Under the pieces are notes generated by a model. The model saw nothing but the letters and a program-made list of their open reading frames with translations. It did no database searches and had not been told where the DNA came from. A DNA stretch of 32,422 nucleotides. It comes from an uncultured Fidelibacterota bacterium. GTDB lineage: Bacteria; Fidelibacterota; Marinisomatia; Marinisomatales; TCS55. Shown piece by piece: positions 1 to 8,456 of the stretch. The first letter of the stretch is position 1, and each line of letters starts with the position of its first letter. The stretch covers positions 1 to 32,422 of the forward strand of contig CACMQQ010000013.1 of NCBI GenBank assembly GCA_902615915.1, in the 5' to 3' direction. Made by a program: the position numbers and the translations under genes.

Positions 1-1
1 A

Positions 2-1822
2 TCTCCAAATCCCAAAGCTTTAACTTTAAGAATGCATCATTCTTTCATAAAGCTCCCTGATGATAATTATCAACCAAGAAAACATGATCCCAGATCAGGC
101 TATTTCCCGATGTCATATCAAGACTATGCAGTCCCGCTTGATGATTCAATTCATAAATATTTTATTACAAGACACCGTCTCAAAAAGAAAAACCCCAATG
201 CTGTAAAAAGCGATGTAATAAAGCCAATTATTTATTATATCGACCCTGGTGTACCTGAACCAGTTAAAACTGCAATGATTGAGAGCGGAATGTGGTGGAA
301 TCAAGCCTTTGAAGCCATCGGCTACAACAATGCCTTTCAAGTAAAGATTTTACCTAAAGGAGCGCACCCAATGGATGTCCGTTATAATATGATCCATTGG
401 GTACACAGAGCAACAAGGGGCTGGTCCTACGGAAGTAGCATTGTTGATCCAAGGACGGGTGAGATTATGAAAGGAAATGTTTCCTTGGGATCATTGAGAT
501 TAAGACAAGACTATATGATTGCTGAAGGATTGCTAGCGCCCTACAATGAGAAAGATGAAATACCTCAGGATATGAAAAAAATAGCCATTATGAGAGTCAA
601 ACAACTTGTAGCTCATGAAATAGGTCACACAATTGGACTTGCTCATAATTATGTTTCAAGTAGCCAGGGAAGATCATCTGTGATGGATTACCCTCATCCA
701 ACTTTGTCATTGAATGATAATAAAATAGATTGGAGTGATGCATATGATGACAAAATAGGAGCGTGGGATATCATCAGTATTGCATATGGATACCAAGATT
801 TTCCTGATGGCACAGATATTGACAAAGCATTGGAAGCCATCTTGCAAAAAGGCATGCAAGATGGATATTCTTTTATAACAGATCAAGATGCCAGACCTCT
901 TGGATCTGCACACCCGCGCGCTCATCTGTGGGATAATGGAAAAGACCCCATTGTTGAGCTAGAAAATCTTTCATCCATAAGAGCTCTCGCTCTCAAGAAC
1001 TTTGGCGTTAATAATATTAGGGAAGGTCAACCATTCAGCGACCTGGAGGATGTGCTTGTTCCAATTTATTTTTTACATCGATATCAAATTGAAGGAGTTG
1101 CAAAAATTGTAGGAGGTCTTGAATTTACTTATGCCCTAAAAGGAGACGGGCAAACAGTTACTGAATTTTTGGATCCCAATTTTCAATTAAGGGCTCTTGA
1201 TGGTTTGATTTCAACCCTAAGTCCAAACTATTTATCATTAAGAGAAGAGTTATTGAGGATCATTCCTCCCAGAGCATTTGGAAGGCCAAGAACTCGAGAG
1301 TCATTTACATCGAGAACCGGTGTTACCTTTGATGGTACAAGCCTAGCTGAAACTGCAGCGCACATGACCTGTAGAATGATCTTCCACCCTGAAAGAGCAA
1401 ATAGATTGGTAGAATATCATTCCAGAGATAGTAATCAGCCAGGCCTAGAAAAGGTACTAGACAAGGTCATTAAAGAAACTATTTATTCTAAAGCAAAGGA
1501 TAATCACAATGGAGAAATCAAACGAGCTGTGGACCACGTAATACTGGATCATTTGATTAGCTTATCAAATAATAAAGCATCTTCACCATCCACGCAAAGT
1601 ATAGTGCTTGGAAATATTCAATCGTTAAGATTTGAACTCGGTAGAAAAAAAACAAATTCAGAAAAAGACGAATATCATTCAAATTTATTGAAACGTAAAA
1701 TTGATATCTATTTGAACGATCCAAAAAATTACCAAGCAATTGAAGTGCTAAAAGCTCCTCCCGGCTCTCCCATTGGAATGGAAATTGGTTGTACATTTGA
1801 TTACGGTATCCCAATACACTAA
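2..1822 (+). CDS. Zinc-dependent metalloprotease, DUF5117/DUF4953 type, C-terminal part (5' end cut by window)
   Basis: The reading frame is open from base 2, so the first ATG at 32 is internal and the N-terminal part lies outside the window. The zincin signature HEIGHTIGLAH is encoded at 614-646: a metzincin-type HExxHxxGxxH with three zinc-binding His and the catalytic Glu. It is followed by SVMDYP, which resembles a Met-turn. The preceding block (DPRSGYF, YYIDPG, WWNQAFEAIGY, VDPRTGEI) is typical of the large exported DUF5117/DUF4953 proteases of Bacteroidota and relatives, usually about 800 residues or more; about 606 are seen here. The likely role is degradation of extracellular or periplasmic protein. 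The stop is 18 bases before the next gene, which has its own Shine-Dalgarno. The family call is firm; the substrate is unknown, and the signal peptide would lie outside the window. Confidence 0.9.
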   Translation, partial: SPNPKALTLRMHHSFIKLPDDNYQPRKHDPRSGYFPMSYQDYAVPLDDSIHKYFITRHRLKKKNPNAVKSDVIKPIIYYIDPGVPEPVKTAMIESGMWWNQAFEAIGYNNAFQVKILPKGAHPMDVRYNMIHWVHRATRGWSYGSSIVDPRTGEIMKGNVSLGSLRLRQDYMIAEGLLAPYNEKDEIPQDMKKIAIMRVKQLVAHEIGHTIGLAHNYVSSSQGRSSVMDYPHPTLSLNDNKIDWSDAYDDKIGAWDIISIAYGYQDFPDGTDIDKALEAILQKGMQDGYSFITDQDARPLGSAHPRAHLWDNGKDPIVELENLSSIRALALKNFGVNNIREGQPFSDLEDVLVPIYFLHRYQIEGVAKIVGGLEFTYALKGDGQTVTEFLDPNFQLRALDGLISTLSPNYLSLREELLRIIPPRAFGRPRTRESFTSRTGVTFDGTSLAETAAHMTCRMIFHPERANRLVEYHSRDSNQPGLEKVLDKVIKETIYSKAKDNHNGEIKRAVDHVILDHLISLSNNKASSPSTQSIVLGNIQSLRFELGRKKTNSEKDEYHSNLLKRKIDIYLNDPKNYQAIEVLKAPPGSPIGMEIGCTFDYGIPIH

Positions 1823-1840
1823 ATCAATAAGGAGACAAAA

Positions 1841-4800
1841 ATGAATAAGGTGGCAACTCTTACAATAACACTGCTAAATATCCTTCTAGCACAGTCGATC
1901 GATATGGATAAATTTAAAAATATGAAAGCAAGATCAATTGGACCAGCTGGAATGAGCGGACGAGTCACAGCTATCGATGTTGTGCTTTCAAACACCGATG
2001 TAATGTATGTTGGAACAGCTTCAGGTGGAATTTGGAAGTCTGAAAGCGGAGGAATTAAGTGGGAACCAATTTTTGATAATGAAAAGGCAGCTTCGATTGG
2101 AGATGTAGCTGTGGCACCATCAAATCCGGATGTCATATGGGTAGGCACTGGAGAAGGGAACCCGCGCAACAGCCAATCTGCTGGTTACGGGGTCTACAAA
2201 AGTGTTGATGGAGGAAAAAATTGGTTCTTCATGGGATTAGGAGAAACGCGCAACATCCACAGAGTTCTTATTCATCCCAGTGATCACAATACCGTATACA
2301 TCGGTGCACAAGGATCAGCTTGGGGAGATAGCAAAGAAAGAGGGGTCTACAAAACAACTGATGGTGGTAAAAGTTGGAAGAAAATACTTTATGTGAATGA
2401 AAAAACAGGAATTGGTGATATGGTTATGGATCCGATCAATCCCGATAAATTGATTGCAAATATGTGGGAATTTAGAAGATGGCCTTGGTATTTTGAATCA
2501 GGCGGACCTAACTCGGGTATGTACATTACATTCAATGGCGGCAACGATTGGAAAAAAATTACTGAAAAGGATGGACTCCCAAAAGGTGATCTTGGGAGAA
2601 TGGGTATCGCAATTGCTAGAAGCAATCCAAAGATCGTTTATGCGTTAATCGAATCAAAGAAAAACGGATTATATAAATCAACTGATGGTGGCTTTAAGTG
2701 GAAATTGGTTTCAACAAAAAATATAGGAAATAGACCATTCTATTATGCAGAAATTTATGTAGACCCTATCAATGAAAATAGAATATATAATTTACATACT
2801 TATGTCACAGTATCAAACGACGGCGGTAAAACCTTTCAATCCTTGATGACTGCGTATGGTGCAAATGGAGTTCACCCGGATCATCATGCTTTTTGGGGAC
2901 ATCCAACTAATCCAAATTTTATAATAGAAGGAAACGATGGCGGATTAAACATTTCATTGGACAGGGGAAAAACATGGCGTTTTGTCGAAAACCTCCCTTT
3001 AGCTCAATTCTATCACATAAATTATGATTTAGAATGGCCCTATAATGTGTATGGGGGAATGCAAGACAATGGCTCGTGGAGAGGTCCTGCATATGTTTGG
3101 AGGGCAGGCGGAATTCGTAATGCTTATTGGGAAGAGCTTTTTTTTGGGGACGGATTTGATGTTGTTCCTCATCCTGGGAATTCAAGATTTGGCTACGCAA
3201 TGAGCCAACAAGGAAATGTGGGGCGATACGATCTTACAACAGGTCATTCTCAACTTATAAAACCTGTTCATCCAGACGGTGAACGCTTGCGATTCAATTG
3301 GAATGCGGCAATTGCTCAGGACCCATTTAATGATGATGCTATCTACTATGGAAGTCAATATGTTCATTACAGCATTGATCGAGGAAATAATTGGACCATT
3401 ATTTCCCCTGATTTAACTACCAATGATAAAGAAAAACAAAAACAACACGAGAGCGGTGGCTTGACTTTTGACGCAACAGGTGCTGAGAATTTTACCACAA
3501 TCTTAGCAATTGACCCTAGCCCTCTTGACAGAAATGTCATTTGGGTTGGAACCGATGATGGCAATCTTCAATTAACCAGAGATGGAGGCAAAAATTGGCT
3601 TAATGTTGGAAAAAAGATCTTCGGTGCTCCTAAAGGCAGTTGGATACCACAAATCGTTGCTTCAACCTACAATGCTTCAGACGCAGTAGTGGTTGTAAAT
3701 AATTACAGGCGAAATGATTGGAAACCATATATTTTTAAAACAGATAATTATGGTTCGTCTTGGAAAGCTATTGCTGATGAAGATGATATATGGGGTTATG
3801 TACTTAGTTATGTTCAAGATCCTGAGGAACCAAACTTACAATTCATTGGTACGGAATTTGGATTGTACGTAACAATAGACAACGGAGATACGTGGACGAA
3901 ATGGACTAATGGATATCCAACCGTATCTACAATGGACCTAAAAATCCATCCCAGAGAACAAGATCTGATCATAGGAACATTTGGTAGGGCTGCTTATATC
4001 CTTGATGATATTAGACCGTTAAGGGAACTTGCAGGCTCCAAAAAGAATTTAATGAAAAAGGATTTGCACTTTTTTGATCCCCCAACAGCCGTGCTTTCGA
4101 TAAATCGCCAAGCATCAGGTACGAGATTTGAGGCCAATGCAATATATTCAGGAGAAAACAGACGTAATGGAGCAATGCTTTCATTTATGTTCAATCCTAT
4201 TTCAAATAAATCAAAAAAGGAAGGAGATAAAAAATCACCCGATAAAACTGAAAACAAGGTAAAAATGGAGGTGCTTGATTCAGATCTAAAAATAATCCGA
4301 ACTGTTGACCACAAAGTAGAGCCTGGTTTTAATCGAATATATTGGGATTTAAGAAGAAAAGGTGTCCGCTCACCAAACTCTCCAAAACCGACCAAGCCTG
4401 ATGCTCGTGAACCAAGAGGGCCCTCTGTTTTACCTGGTGAATACACTGTCCGATTAACCTATCAAAAAAATACTCAAGAGCAGGTGGTCAATGTTATTAT
4501 GGACCCTCGGGTTGGTGTTGACATGGATAATCTTGAAAAAATACAAAAAATATATAATAGGCAGATGGAGATTGTTAGCTCTGTAACTAATGCTATGGAT
4601 CAAATTAGAGATGCAAGGTCCGTTGTTGCTTCTGTAAATAAATTTCTAGATGTTAAGAATAAAGTAAATCATAAAGAGCTTCGATCAAGTGGCAAAGCTA
4701 TGACGGATAGTTTAAAAGTTCTCCAAGAGCTCATTTTAAATAAAGAAGGACTGCAAGGAATTGTGCGAAATCCAGATATTCTTAGCGCTAAAATCAACTC

Positions 4801-5002
4801 TATAAATAGATATTTATATAGCAATCTCACAGGTCCAAATTCGTCTCATGAATTTCTTATGAAATTTTCTGAGAATGAAACTAAGATAGTACTAGAAAGA
4901 ATAAATCAATTTTTCTTGAAAGACTGGCCCAATTACAGATCTGCTGTTGAAAAAGAGGAGCTCAGTATGTTTAAAAATTATCGACCGATTCGAATTGATT
5001 AA
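1841..5002 (+). CDS. Exported VPS10/sortilin-like BNR beta-propeller protein (1053 aa)
   Basis: The product starts with a hydrophobic leader (residues 1 to about 18) and then RSIGPAGMSGRVTAI, the usual opening of exported VPS10/sortilin-like or 'glycosyl hydrolase' propeller proteins. Asp-box/BNR repeats of the form S/T-x-D-G-G-x-x-W recur through residues 60 to 700 (KSVDGGKNW, KTTDGGKSW, KSTDGGFKW, LTRDGGKNW), giving one or two propellers. From about residue 800 there is an Ig-like segment (RIYWDLRRKGVRSP, PGEYTVRLTY), then a charged helical tail. Despite database names, the family is not shown to be a glycosidase; peptide binding or peptidase assistance is often suggested. AAGGAGA lies about 6 bases before the ATG. 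It directly follows the metalloprotease gene, so co-expression and a joint role in protein breakdown are plausible inferences. Confidence 0.88.
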   Translation: MNKVATLTITLLNILLAQSIDMDKFKNMKARSIGPAGMSGRVTAIDVVLSNTDVMYVGTASGGIWKSESGGIKWEPIFDNEKAASIGDVAVAPSNPDVIWVGTGEGNPRNSQSAGYGVYKSVDGGKNWFFMGLGETRNIHRVLIHPSDHNTVYIGAQGSAWGDSKERGVYKTTDGGKSWKKILYVNEKTGIGDMVMDPINPDKLIANMWEFRRWPWYFESGGPNSGMYITFNGGNDWKKITEKDGLPKGDLGRMGIAIARSNPKIVYALIESKKNGLYKSTDGGFKWKLVSTKNIGNRPFYYAEIYVDPINENRIYNLHTYVTVSNDGGKTFQSLMTAYGANGVHPDHHAFWGHPTNPNFIIEGNDGGLNISLDRGKTWRFVENLPLAQFYHINYDLEWPYNVYGGMQDNGSWRGPAYVWRAGGIRNAYWEELFFGDGFDVVPHPGNSRFGYAMSQQGNVGRYDLTTGHSQLIKPVHPDGERLRFNWNAAIAQDPFNDDAIYYGSQYVHYSIDRGNNWTIISPDLTTNDKEKQKQHESGGLTFDATGAENFTTILAIDPSPLDRNVIWVGTDDGNLQLTRDGGKNWLNVGKKIFGAPKGSWIPQIVASTYNASDAVVVVNNYRRNDWKPYIFKTDNYGSSWKAIADEDDIWGYVLSYVQDPEEPNLQFIGTEFGLYVTIDNGDTWTKWTNGYPTVSTMDLKIHPREQDLIIGTFGRAAYILDDIRPLRELAGSKKNLMKKDLHFFDPPTAVLSINRQASGTRFEANAIYSGENRRNGAMLSFMFNPISNKSKKEGDKKSPDKTENKVKMEVLDSDLKIIRTVDHKVEPGFNRIYWDLRRKGVRSPNSPKPTKPDAREPRGPSVLPGEYTVRLTYQKNTQEQVVNVIMDPRVGVDMDNLEKIQKIYNRQMEIVSSVTNAMDQIRDARSVVASVNKFLDVKNKVNHKELRSSGKAMTDSLKVLQELILNKEGLQGIVRNPDILSAKINSINRYLYSNLTGPNSSHEFLMKFSENETKIVLERINQFFLKDWPNYRSAVEKEELSMFKNYRPIRID

Positions 5003-5018
5003 ATAAATAATTAGCTTT

Positions 5019-5447
5019 TTACTGAACTATTAAGGAATAATCAATAGTACCTGAAAAATTATTTCCTCTAAATATTATTTTGTGAGGTATTTTTAATGAA
5101 AAATTATCAATTTTTGAATAATTACCATTAATTGCATAATTATAAACAGACTGATCATTGTCATCATAGAGATTTATGAATAACGTATCTTTGCCTGCAT
5201 ATTCAGAAATGATAAGGCTAGAGGTTAGGGTGTTATTTGGGTTAATATTTGAAAAATTAAAATTGTATTCCTCTTCAAAGGTATGGCGGTCATTTCTCAT
5301 TAAAAAAGAAAAAGCGGATACATCATTAACAACTACGGACTTGTTCTCTATCAATCCATGATCTGGCTCAGGAGGGCCAACACACCCATAAAAGAATGAA
5401 AATACAACAATGCTAAATCTCATTGTTTTCCAAAAGTTGCTCATCAT
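5019..5447 (-). CDS. Small predicted lipoprotein of unknown function (142 aa)
   Basis: I do not recognise the family. The N-terminus has a basic, hydrophobic leader ending in Phe-Tyr-Gly-Cys at residues 19-22, a slightly off-consensus lipobox, followed by a Pro-rich linker (GPPEPDH). The rest is short beta-strand-like sequence rich in Asn and Ser, with no catalytic motif I can see. The start at 5447 is supported by AGGAG six bases upstream, inside the 3' end of rmuC, so the two genes overlap by 35 bases and are probably translationally coupled. It is the last gene of the pepA-rmuC-lipoprotein run and ends 16 bases from the convergent VPS10-like gene. Outer-membrane or periplasmic attachment is inferred from the lipobox only. 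Confidence 0.72.
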   Translation of the reverse strand: MMSNFWKTMRFSIVVFSFFYGCVGPPEPDHGLIENKSVVVNDVSAFSFLMRNDRHTFEEEYNFNFSNINPNNTLTSSLIISEYAGKDTLFINLYDDNDQSVYNYAINGNYSKIDNFSLKIPHKIIFRGNNFSGTIDYSLIVQ

Positions 5448-6519
5448 TCTTTTCTCCTAATTGCATTTCATCAATTTTTGCAATTGGTCGATCAAGTTGA
5501 TTCTTTCTTGTTGTTACTAACTTCTCATAGTGGTTTTGAACGGTATCAATCGTATTGCCAAGCTTGTCCATTTGTGCTGTATATTCACCCCATTGTTTTC
5601 TGAATACTCCAATTAGTTTTTGCATCTCTCCTGCTTTTTGTTCCATTGAAAAACTAGATACAGATTGCCTAATTAGAGACAAGACTGCGTAAAGAGTAAT
5701 AGGCGAACATAGCAAAACCTTTCTTGAAAGTGAAAAATCAATTAAGTCTTTATCCTCTTGATTTAAAAAGGAGTAAATACTTTCATTTGGAATAAACATC
5801 AAAACATAATCAACGGTTCCACCTTTTGGATCAATGTATGATCTTTTTTCAATGGCTTTTACATGTGTCCTAACATCTGATAAAAAACTTTTCTTCTCCA
5901 TTTCCTTGTCATTTTTAGAATCTACCGTTAAATAATTCTCATAATGAGTCAGTGGAAATTTCACATCCATATTAATGCTTTTCTTGTCAGGTAAAAAAAA
6001 AGTGAAATCTGGTCTGCCTTCACCGGACTGTGACTGTTTTTTGTAGTTCAGACCTTCTACCAAACCCATGAAATCTAGTATATCCTCGACCATCTTTTCT
6101 CCCCACTGCCCTCTAGATTGGGAGCTAGACAATATCATTGATAGACGATTAGTGGTTTCAGCCAAAGCACCAATTCCCTTATGAGAGTTCTCCATTTGGC
6201 CTTTTAATTCAGCAGTTGATTTGTCCAAGCCTTCAAGTTTTTTGTTCATTTCATTCAGGGATAAATCAATAAGTTCTTTTTTTTGTTCTAGACTTCCGTC
6301 TGATTTTTGAACCAAATCTTTAAATTTATCCTCAGCGATTCTTAAAAAGGTTGAAAGATTTTGATCCAGTGCTTCCCTTGATAGATTTCCAAAAGCAGAT
6401 TTTAATTCATCATTGTTTTTTTTAATGGTGTTGATTTCGCTTTTTCTCAAAAACCATACAAATAAACCGCCAAGAATAAATCCAAGAATAAAAAATATTA
6501 CAACCTGAAATACACTCAC
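5413..6519 (-). CDS. rmuC: DNA recombination protein RmuC family
   Basis: The 368-residue protein has an N-terminal membrane anchor (residues 4-23), a long coiled-coil stretch (about 30-125) and then the RmuC domain. The domain shows GQWGE (138-141 plus E), GRPDFTF (D171) and MDVKFP (D185, K187), an E...D...DxK arrangement consistent with the PD-(D/E)XK-like nuclease fold assigned to RmuC. In E. coli, RmuC limits inversion at short inverted repeats; its biochemistry is poorly known. The start codon is GTG at 6517-6519, one base after the pepA stop. There is only a weak AGG upstream, so translation is probably coupled to pepA. Length and architecture are normal for the family. Confidence 0.9.
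   Translation of the reverse strand: MSVFQVVIFFILGFILGGLFVWFLRKSEINTIKKNNDELKSAFGNLSREALDQNLSTFLRIAEDKFKDLVQKSDGSLEQKKELIDLSLNEMNKKLEGLDKSTAELKGQMENSHKGIGALAETTNRLSMILSSSQSRGQWGEKMVEDILDFMGLVEGLNYKKQSQSGEGRPDFTFFLPDKKSINMDVKFPLTHYENYLTVDSKNDKEMEKKSFLSDVRTHVKAIEKRSYIDPKGGTVDYVLMFIPNESIYSFLNQEDKDLIDFSLSRKVLLCSPITLYAVLSLIRQSVSSFSMEQKAGEMQKLIGVFRKQWGEYTAQMDKLGNTIDTVQNHYEKLVTTRKNQLDRPIAKIDEMQLGEKNDEQLLENNEI
5454..5458 (-). promoter_or_regulatory. Shine-Dalgarno AGGAG for the small lipoprotein, inside rmuC
   Basis: The minus strand reads TTAGGAGAAAAGA directly before ATGATGAGC. AGGAG is six bases from the first ATG. This fixes the lipoprotein start at 5447 although it lies inside the end of rmuC, and implies coupled translation. 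Confidence 0.6.
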
Positions 6520-6520
6520 A

Positions 6521-7987
6521 TTAAATGCCTAAAAGATCGATTACCAAGCGAATTACTTCGCCAGTAGCAGCTCCTTTATTATGATAAGATAGGTTACGAT
6601 CACCCCATGCAGTTCCAGCAATATCAAAATGGCACCATGGAATACCTTCTTCTACAAATGACTTCAAGAAAGCACCCCCTGCTATGGTGCCGGCTTGACC
6701 GGCAGAACCTAAATTCTTAACGTCTGCAATTTGTGATTTTACTTGATCCAGATATTCCTGCCATAAAGGAAATTCCCAAACCTTTTCATCTGTAATTTTT
6801 GAGCTGCGTTTGACTTCTTTTATTAGATCTTCATTAGTACCCATTATACCGGTTGCAATATGGCCGAGAGCTACGACAACTGCACCTGTCAATGTTGCAA
6901 AATCTAAGATAAATTCTGGATCATAATGCTTTGATGCATAGGATAAGGCATCTGCTAGGATCAATCGTCCTTCTGCATCAGTATTTAATACTTCAATAGT
7001 TTTTCCATTGTAAGCTGTCAAGACATCGCCGGGTCTGTATGCTTTATCGCCGCTCATATTTTCAGTGGACGGAATAATACCAATTAAATTGATTTTGGGT
7101 TTTAAAATCGACACAGCTCTCATTGCGCCTAAAACTACGCCAGCCCCACACATATCAAATTTCATTTCATCCATTTTTGATGCGGGCTTTATAGATATTC
7201 CACCACTGTCAAATGTTAGCCCTTTTCCAACCAGTACTTTCGGTTTTACTTTCTTTGGGGCATTATAGTATTCCATTATTATGAATTTAGGAGGAACTTC
7301 TGTGCCTGATGCTACTGCAGATAATGCACCCATCCCCATTTTTGTAAATCGCTGTCTTTCAAAAACTTTTGTCTTAACCTTTGAATTTTTTGCAATATTC
7401 TTCGCATTTAACGCTAAATGGCTTGGTGTTGCAATATTACCAGGCCTATTTTCAATATCGCGAGCAAAACACACACTAGTTCCAATAGCCAAACCCTTTT
7501 CACATGGTTTTTTCTCCACACCTACTAAAGTCAGTGATTTTAGATCAAACTTCTTATCTTCTGTTTTTAGCTCATTGAATTGATAGCTACCCAAGACAAT
7601 TCCCTCAGAAAAGGATTGATGAAGGTAGTCATCTTCAGTCTTAAAAGGAAAAACGACACTTAATGACCCAATTTTATTGCTAATAGCAGTTTTGGAAATT
7701 AGACCTCCAGCTCTTCTTATTCGCTCTGAGGACAGCTCATCTCTTTTGCCTAGCCCATACAGCAAAATCACTTTTGAATTATTGGTTGGGACAATTTTTA
7801 TTTGATCCTTCGATCCATCAAAAAGTTTGGACTCAATAGAATTTGAGATTGCTTTGCCAACAGACTTATCAAAGCTTTTAATATCTTTATCTAATTTTAA
7901 ATCTGAAAAAAGACCTATGGCAAACGCATCATCTTTAGTATTTTTAGAAATATTTGCTGAATAACGAAGTTTGTTAATTTGGGACAT
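6521..7987 (-). CDS. pepA: Leucyl (cytosol) aminopeptidase, M17 family
   Basis: This 488-residue cytoplasmic exopeptidase removes N-terminal residues from peptides using two metal ions. The metal and catalytic residues are all present: K255 and D260 (VGKGLTFDSGG), D278 (KFDMCGAG), and D337, E339 and R341 in the family signature NTDAEGR. They keep a constant offset of 15 from E. coli PepA numbering. The N-terminal domain (about 1-170) is diverged, as is usual. The ATG start has only a weak GAGA upstream. It heads the pepA-rmuC-lipoprotein run and is transcribed away from the cupin gene. With the exported protease and OPT transporter in this window it fits peptide use for carbon and nitrogen. 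PepA can also bind DNA in E. coli; nothing here tests that. Confidence 0.95.
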   Translation of the reverse strand: MSQINKLRYSANISKNTKDDAFAIGLFSDLKLDKDIKSFDKSVGKAISNSIESKLFDGSKDQIKIVPTNNSKVILLYGLGKRDELSSERIRRAGGLISKTAISNKIGSLSVVFPFKTEDDYLHQSFSEGIVLGSYQFNELKTEDKKFDLKSLTLVGVEKKPCEKGLAIGTSVCFARDIENRPGNIATPSHLALNAKNIAKNSKVKTKVFERQRFTKMGMGALSAVASGTEVPPKFIIMEYYNAPKKVKPKVLVGKGLTFDSGGISIKPASKMDEMKFDMCGAGVVLGAMRAVSILKPKINLIGIIPSTENMSGDKAYRPGDVLTAYNGKTIEVLNTDAEGRLILADALSYASKHYDPEFILDFATLTGAVVVALGHIATGIMGTNEDLIKEVKRSSKITDEKVWEFPLWQEYLDQVKSQIADVKNLGSAGQAGTIAGGAFLKSFVEEGIPWCHFDIAGTAWGDRNLSYHNKGAATGEVIRLVIDLLGI

Positions 7988-8038
7988 TGGATAAATTCTC
8001 TTTCATGTGGTTATATTTTATAATAAAAATTAATATTT

Positions 8039-8050
8039 TAAACATGTTTA
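8039..8050. promoter_or_regulatory. 12-base perfect palindrome in the pepA/cupin divergent intergenic region
   Basis: TAAACATGTTTA is self-complementary and sits about midway in the 102-base gap between divergently transcribed pepA and the cupin gene, 40 bases before the cupin start. It could be an operator half-site pair. A palindrome of this size has an appreciable chance of arising in AT-rich DNA, so function is not claimed. Confidence 0.25.
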
Positions 8051-8089
8051 TCAAAGTTTAGGAAAATAAAATTTTAATAAAGGAGCGCA

Positions 8090-8455
8090 ATGAACATAGA
8101 ACCAATAAGTCTTAGAGAAAAATTTGAGAAATTCAATGATCATTGGTCGCCAAAGATCATTGGTGAGATGAATGACTATCATTTTAAACTTGCAAAAGTA
8201 AAAGGAGACTTCGTTTGGCATCATCATCAAGAAACAGATGAAACATTTTTTGTAATTAGCGGAAAGCTAAATATCGAATTAAAAGATACTACAATCAAAT
8301 TAGTCGAAGGTGAGATGGTGATTATTCCCAAAGGGGTAGAGCATAGACCTTATGCAAAAGATGAATGTTTAATAATGCTCATCGAGCCAAAAAATGTTAA
8401 AAATACAGGAAATATAAAAAATGAACTTACTGTTGAAAAAGAGACTTGGATATAG
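8090..8455 (+). CDS. Small single-domain cupin protein (121 aa)
   Basis: This is a compact beta-barrel protein with a cupin metal-binding pattern: WHHHQETDE (residues 43-51), whose His and Glu residues are candidate ligands, then PKGVEHRPYA, supplying the second-motif His. Such stand-alone cupins have varied or unknown functions (isomerase, dioxygenase or sensor), so no reaction is assigned. The start is well supported by AAAGGAGCGCA immediately upstream of ATG. It is a single-gene plus-strand unit among minus-strand genes. Its stop is one base away from the convergent acs stop, leaving no room for a terminator between them. A 12-base palindrome lies upstream. Confidence 0.85.
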   Translation: MNIEPISLREKFEKFNDHWSPKIIGEMNDYHFKLAKVKGDFVWHHHQETDETFFVISGKLNIELKDTTIKLVEGEMVIIPKGVEHRPYAKDECLIMLIEPKNVKNTGNIKNELTVEKETWI

Positions 8456-8456
8456 T

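Noticed and set aside
1819-2169. 116-residue antisense frame across the start of the VPS10-like gene
   Set aside because: It overlaps the signal peptide region of a strong gene on the other strand; low-complexity Pro/Ser/Ile translation with no family features.
3994-4446. 150-residue antisense open frame inside the VPS10-like gene
   Set aside because: It is opposite a well-supported gene with BNR repeats, has no ribosome site or recognisable motif, and is best explained as a frame shadow.
8019-8024. TATAAT as a -10 box for the cupin gene
   Set aside because: There is no matching -35 at the right distance, and this hexamer is frequent in such AT-rich sequence.
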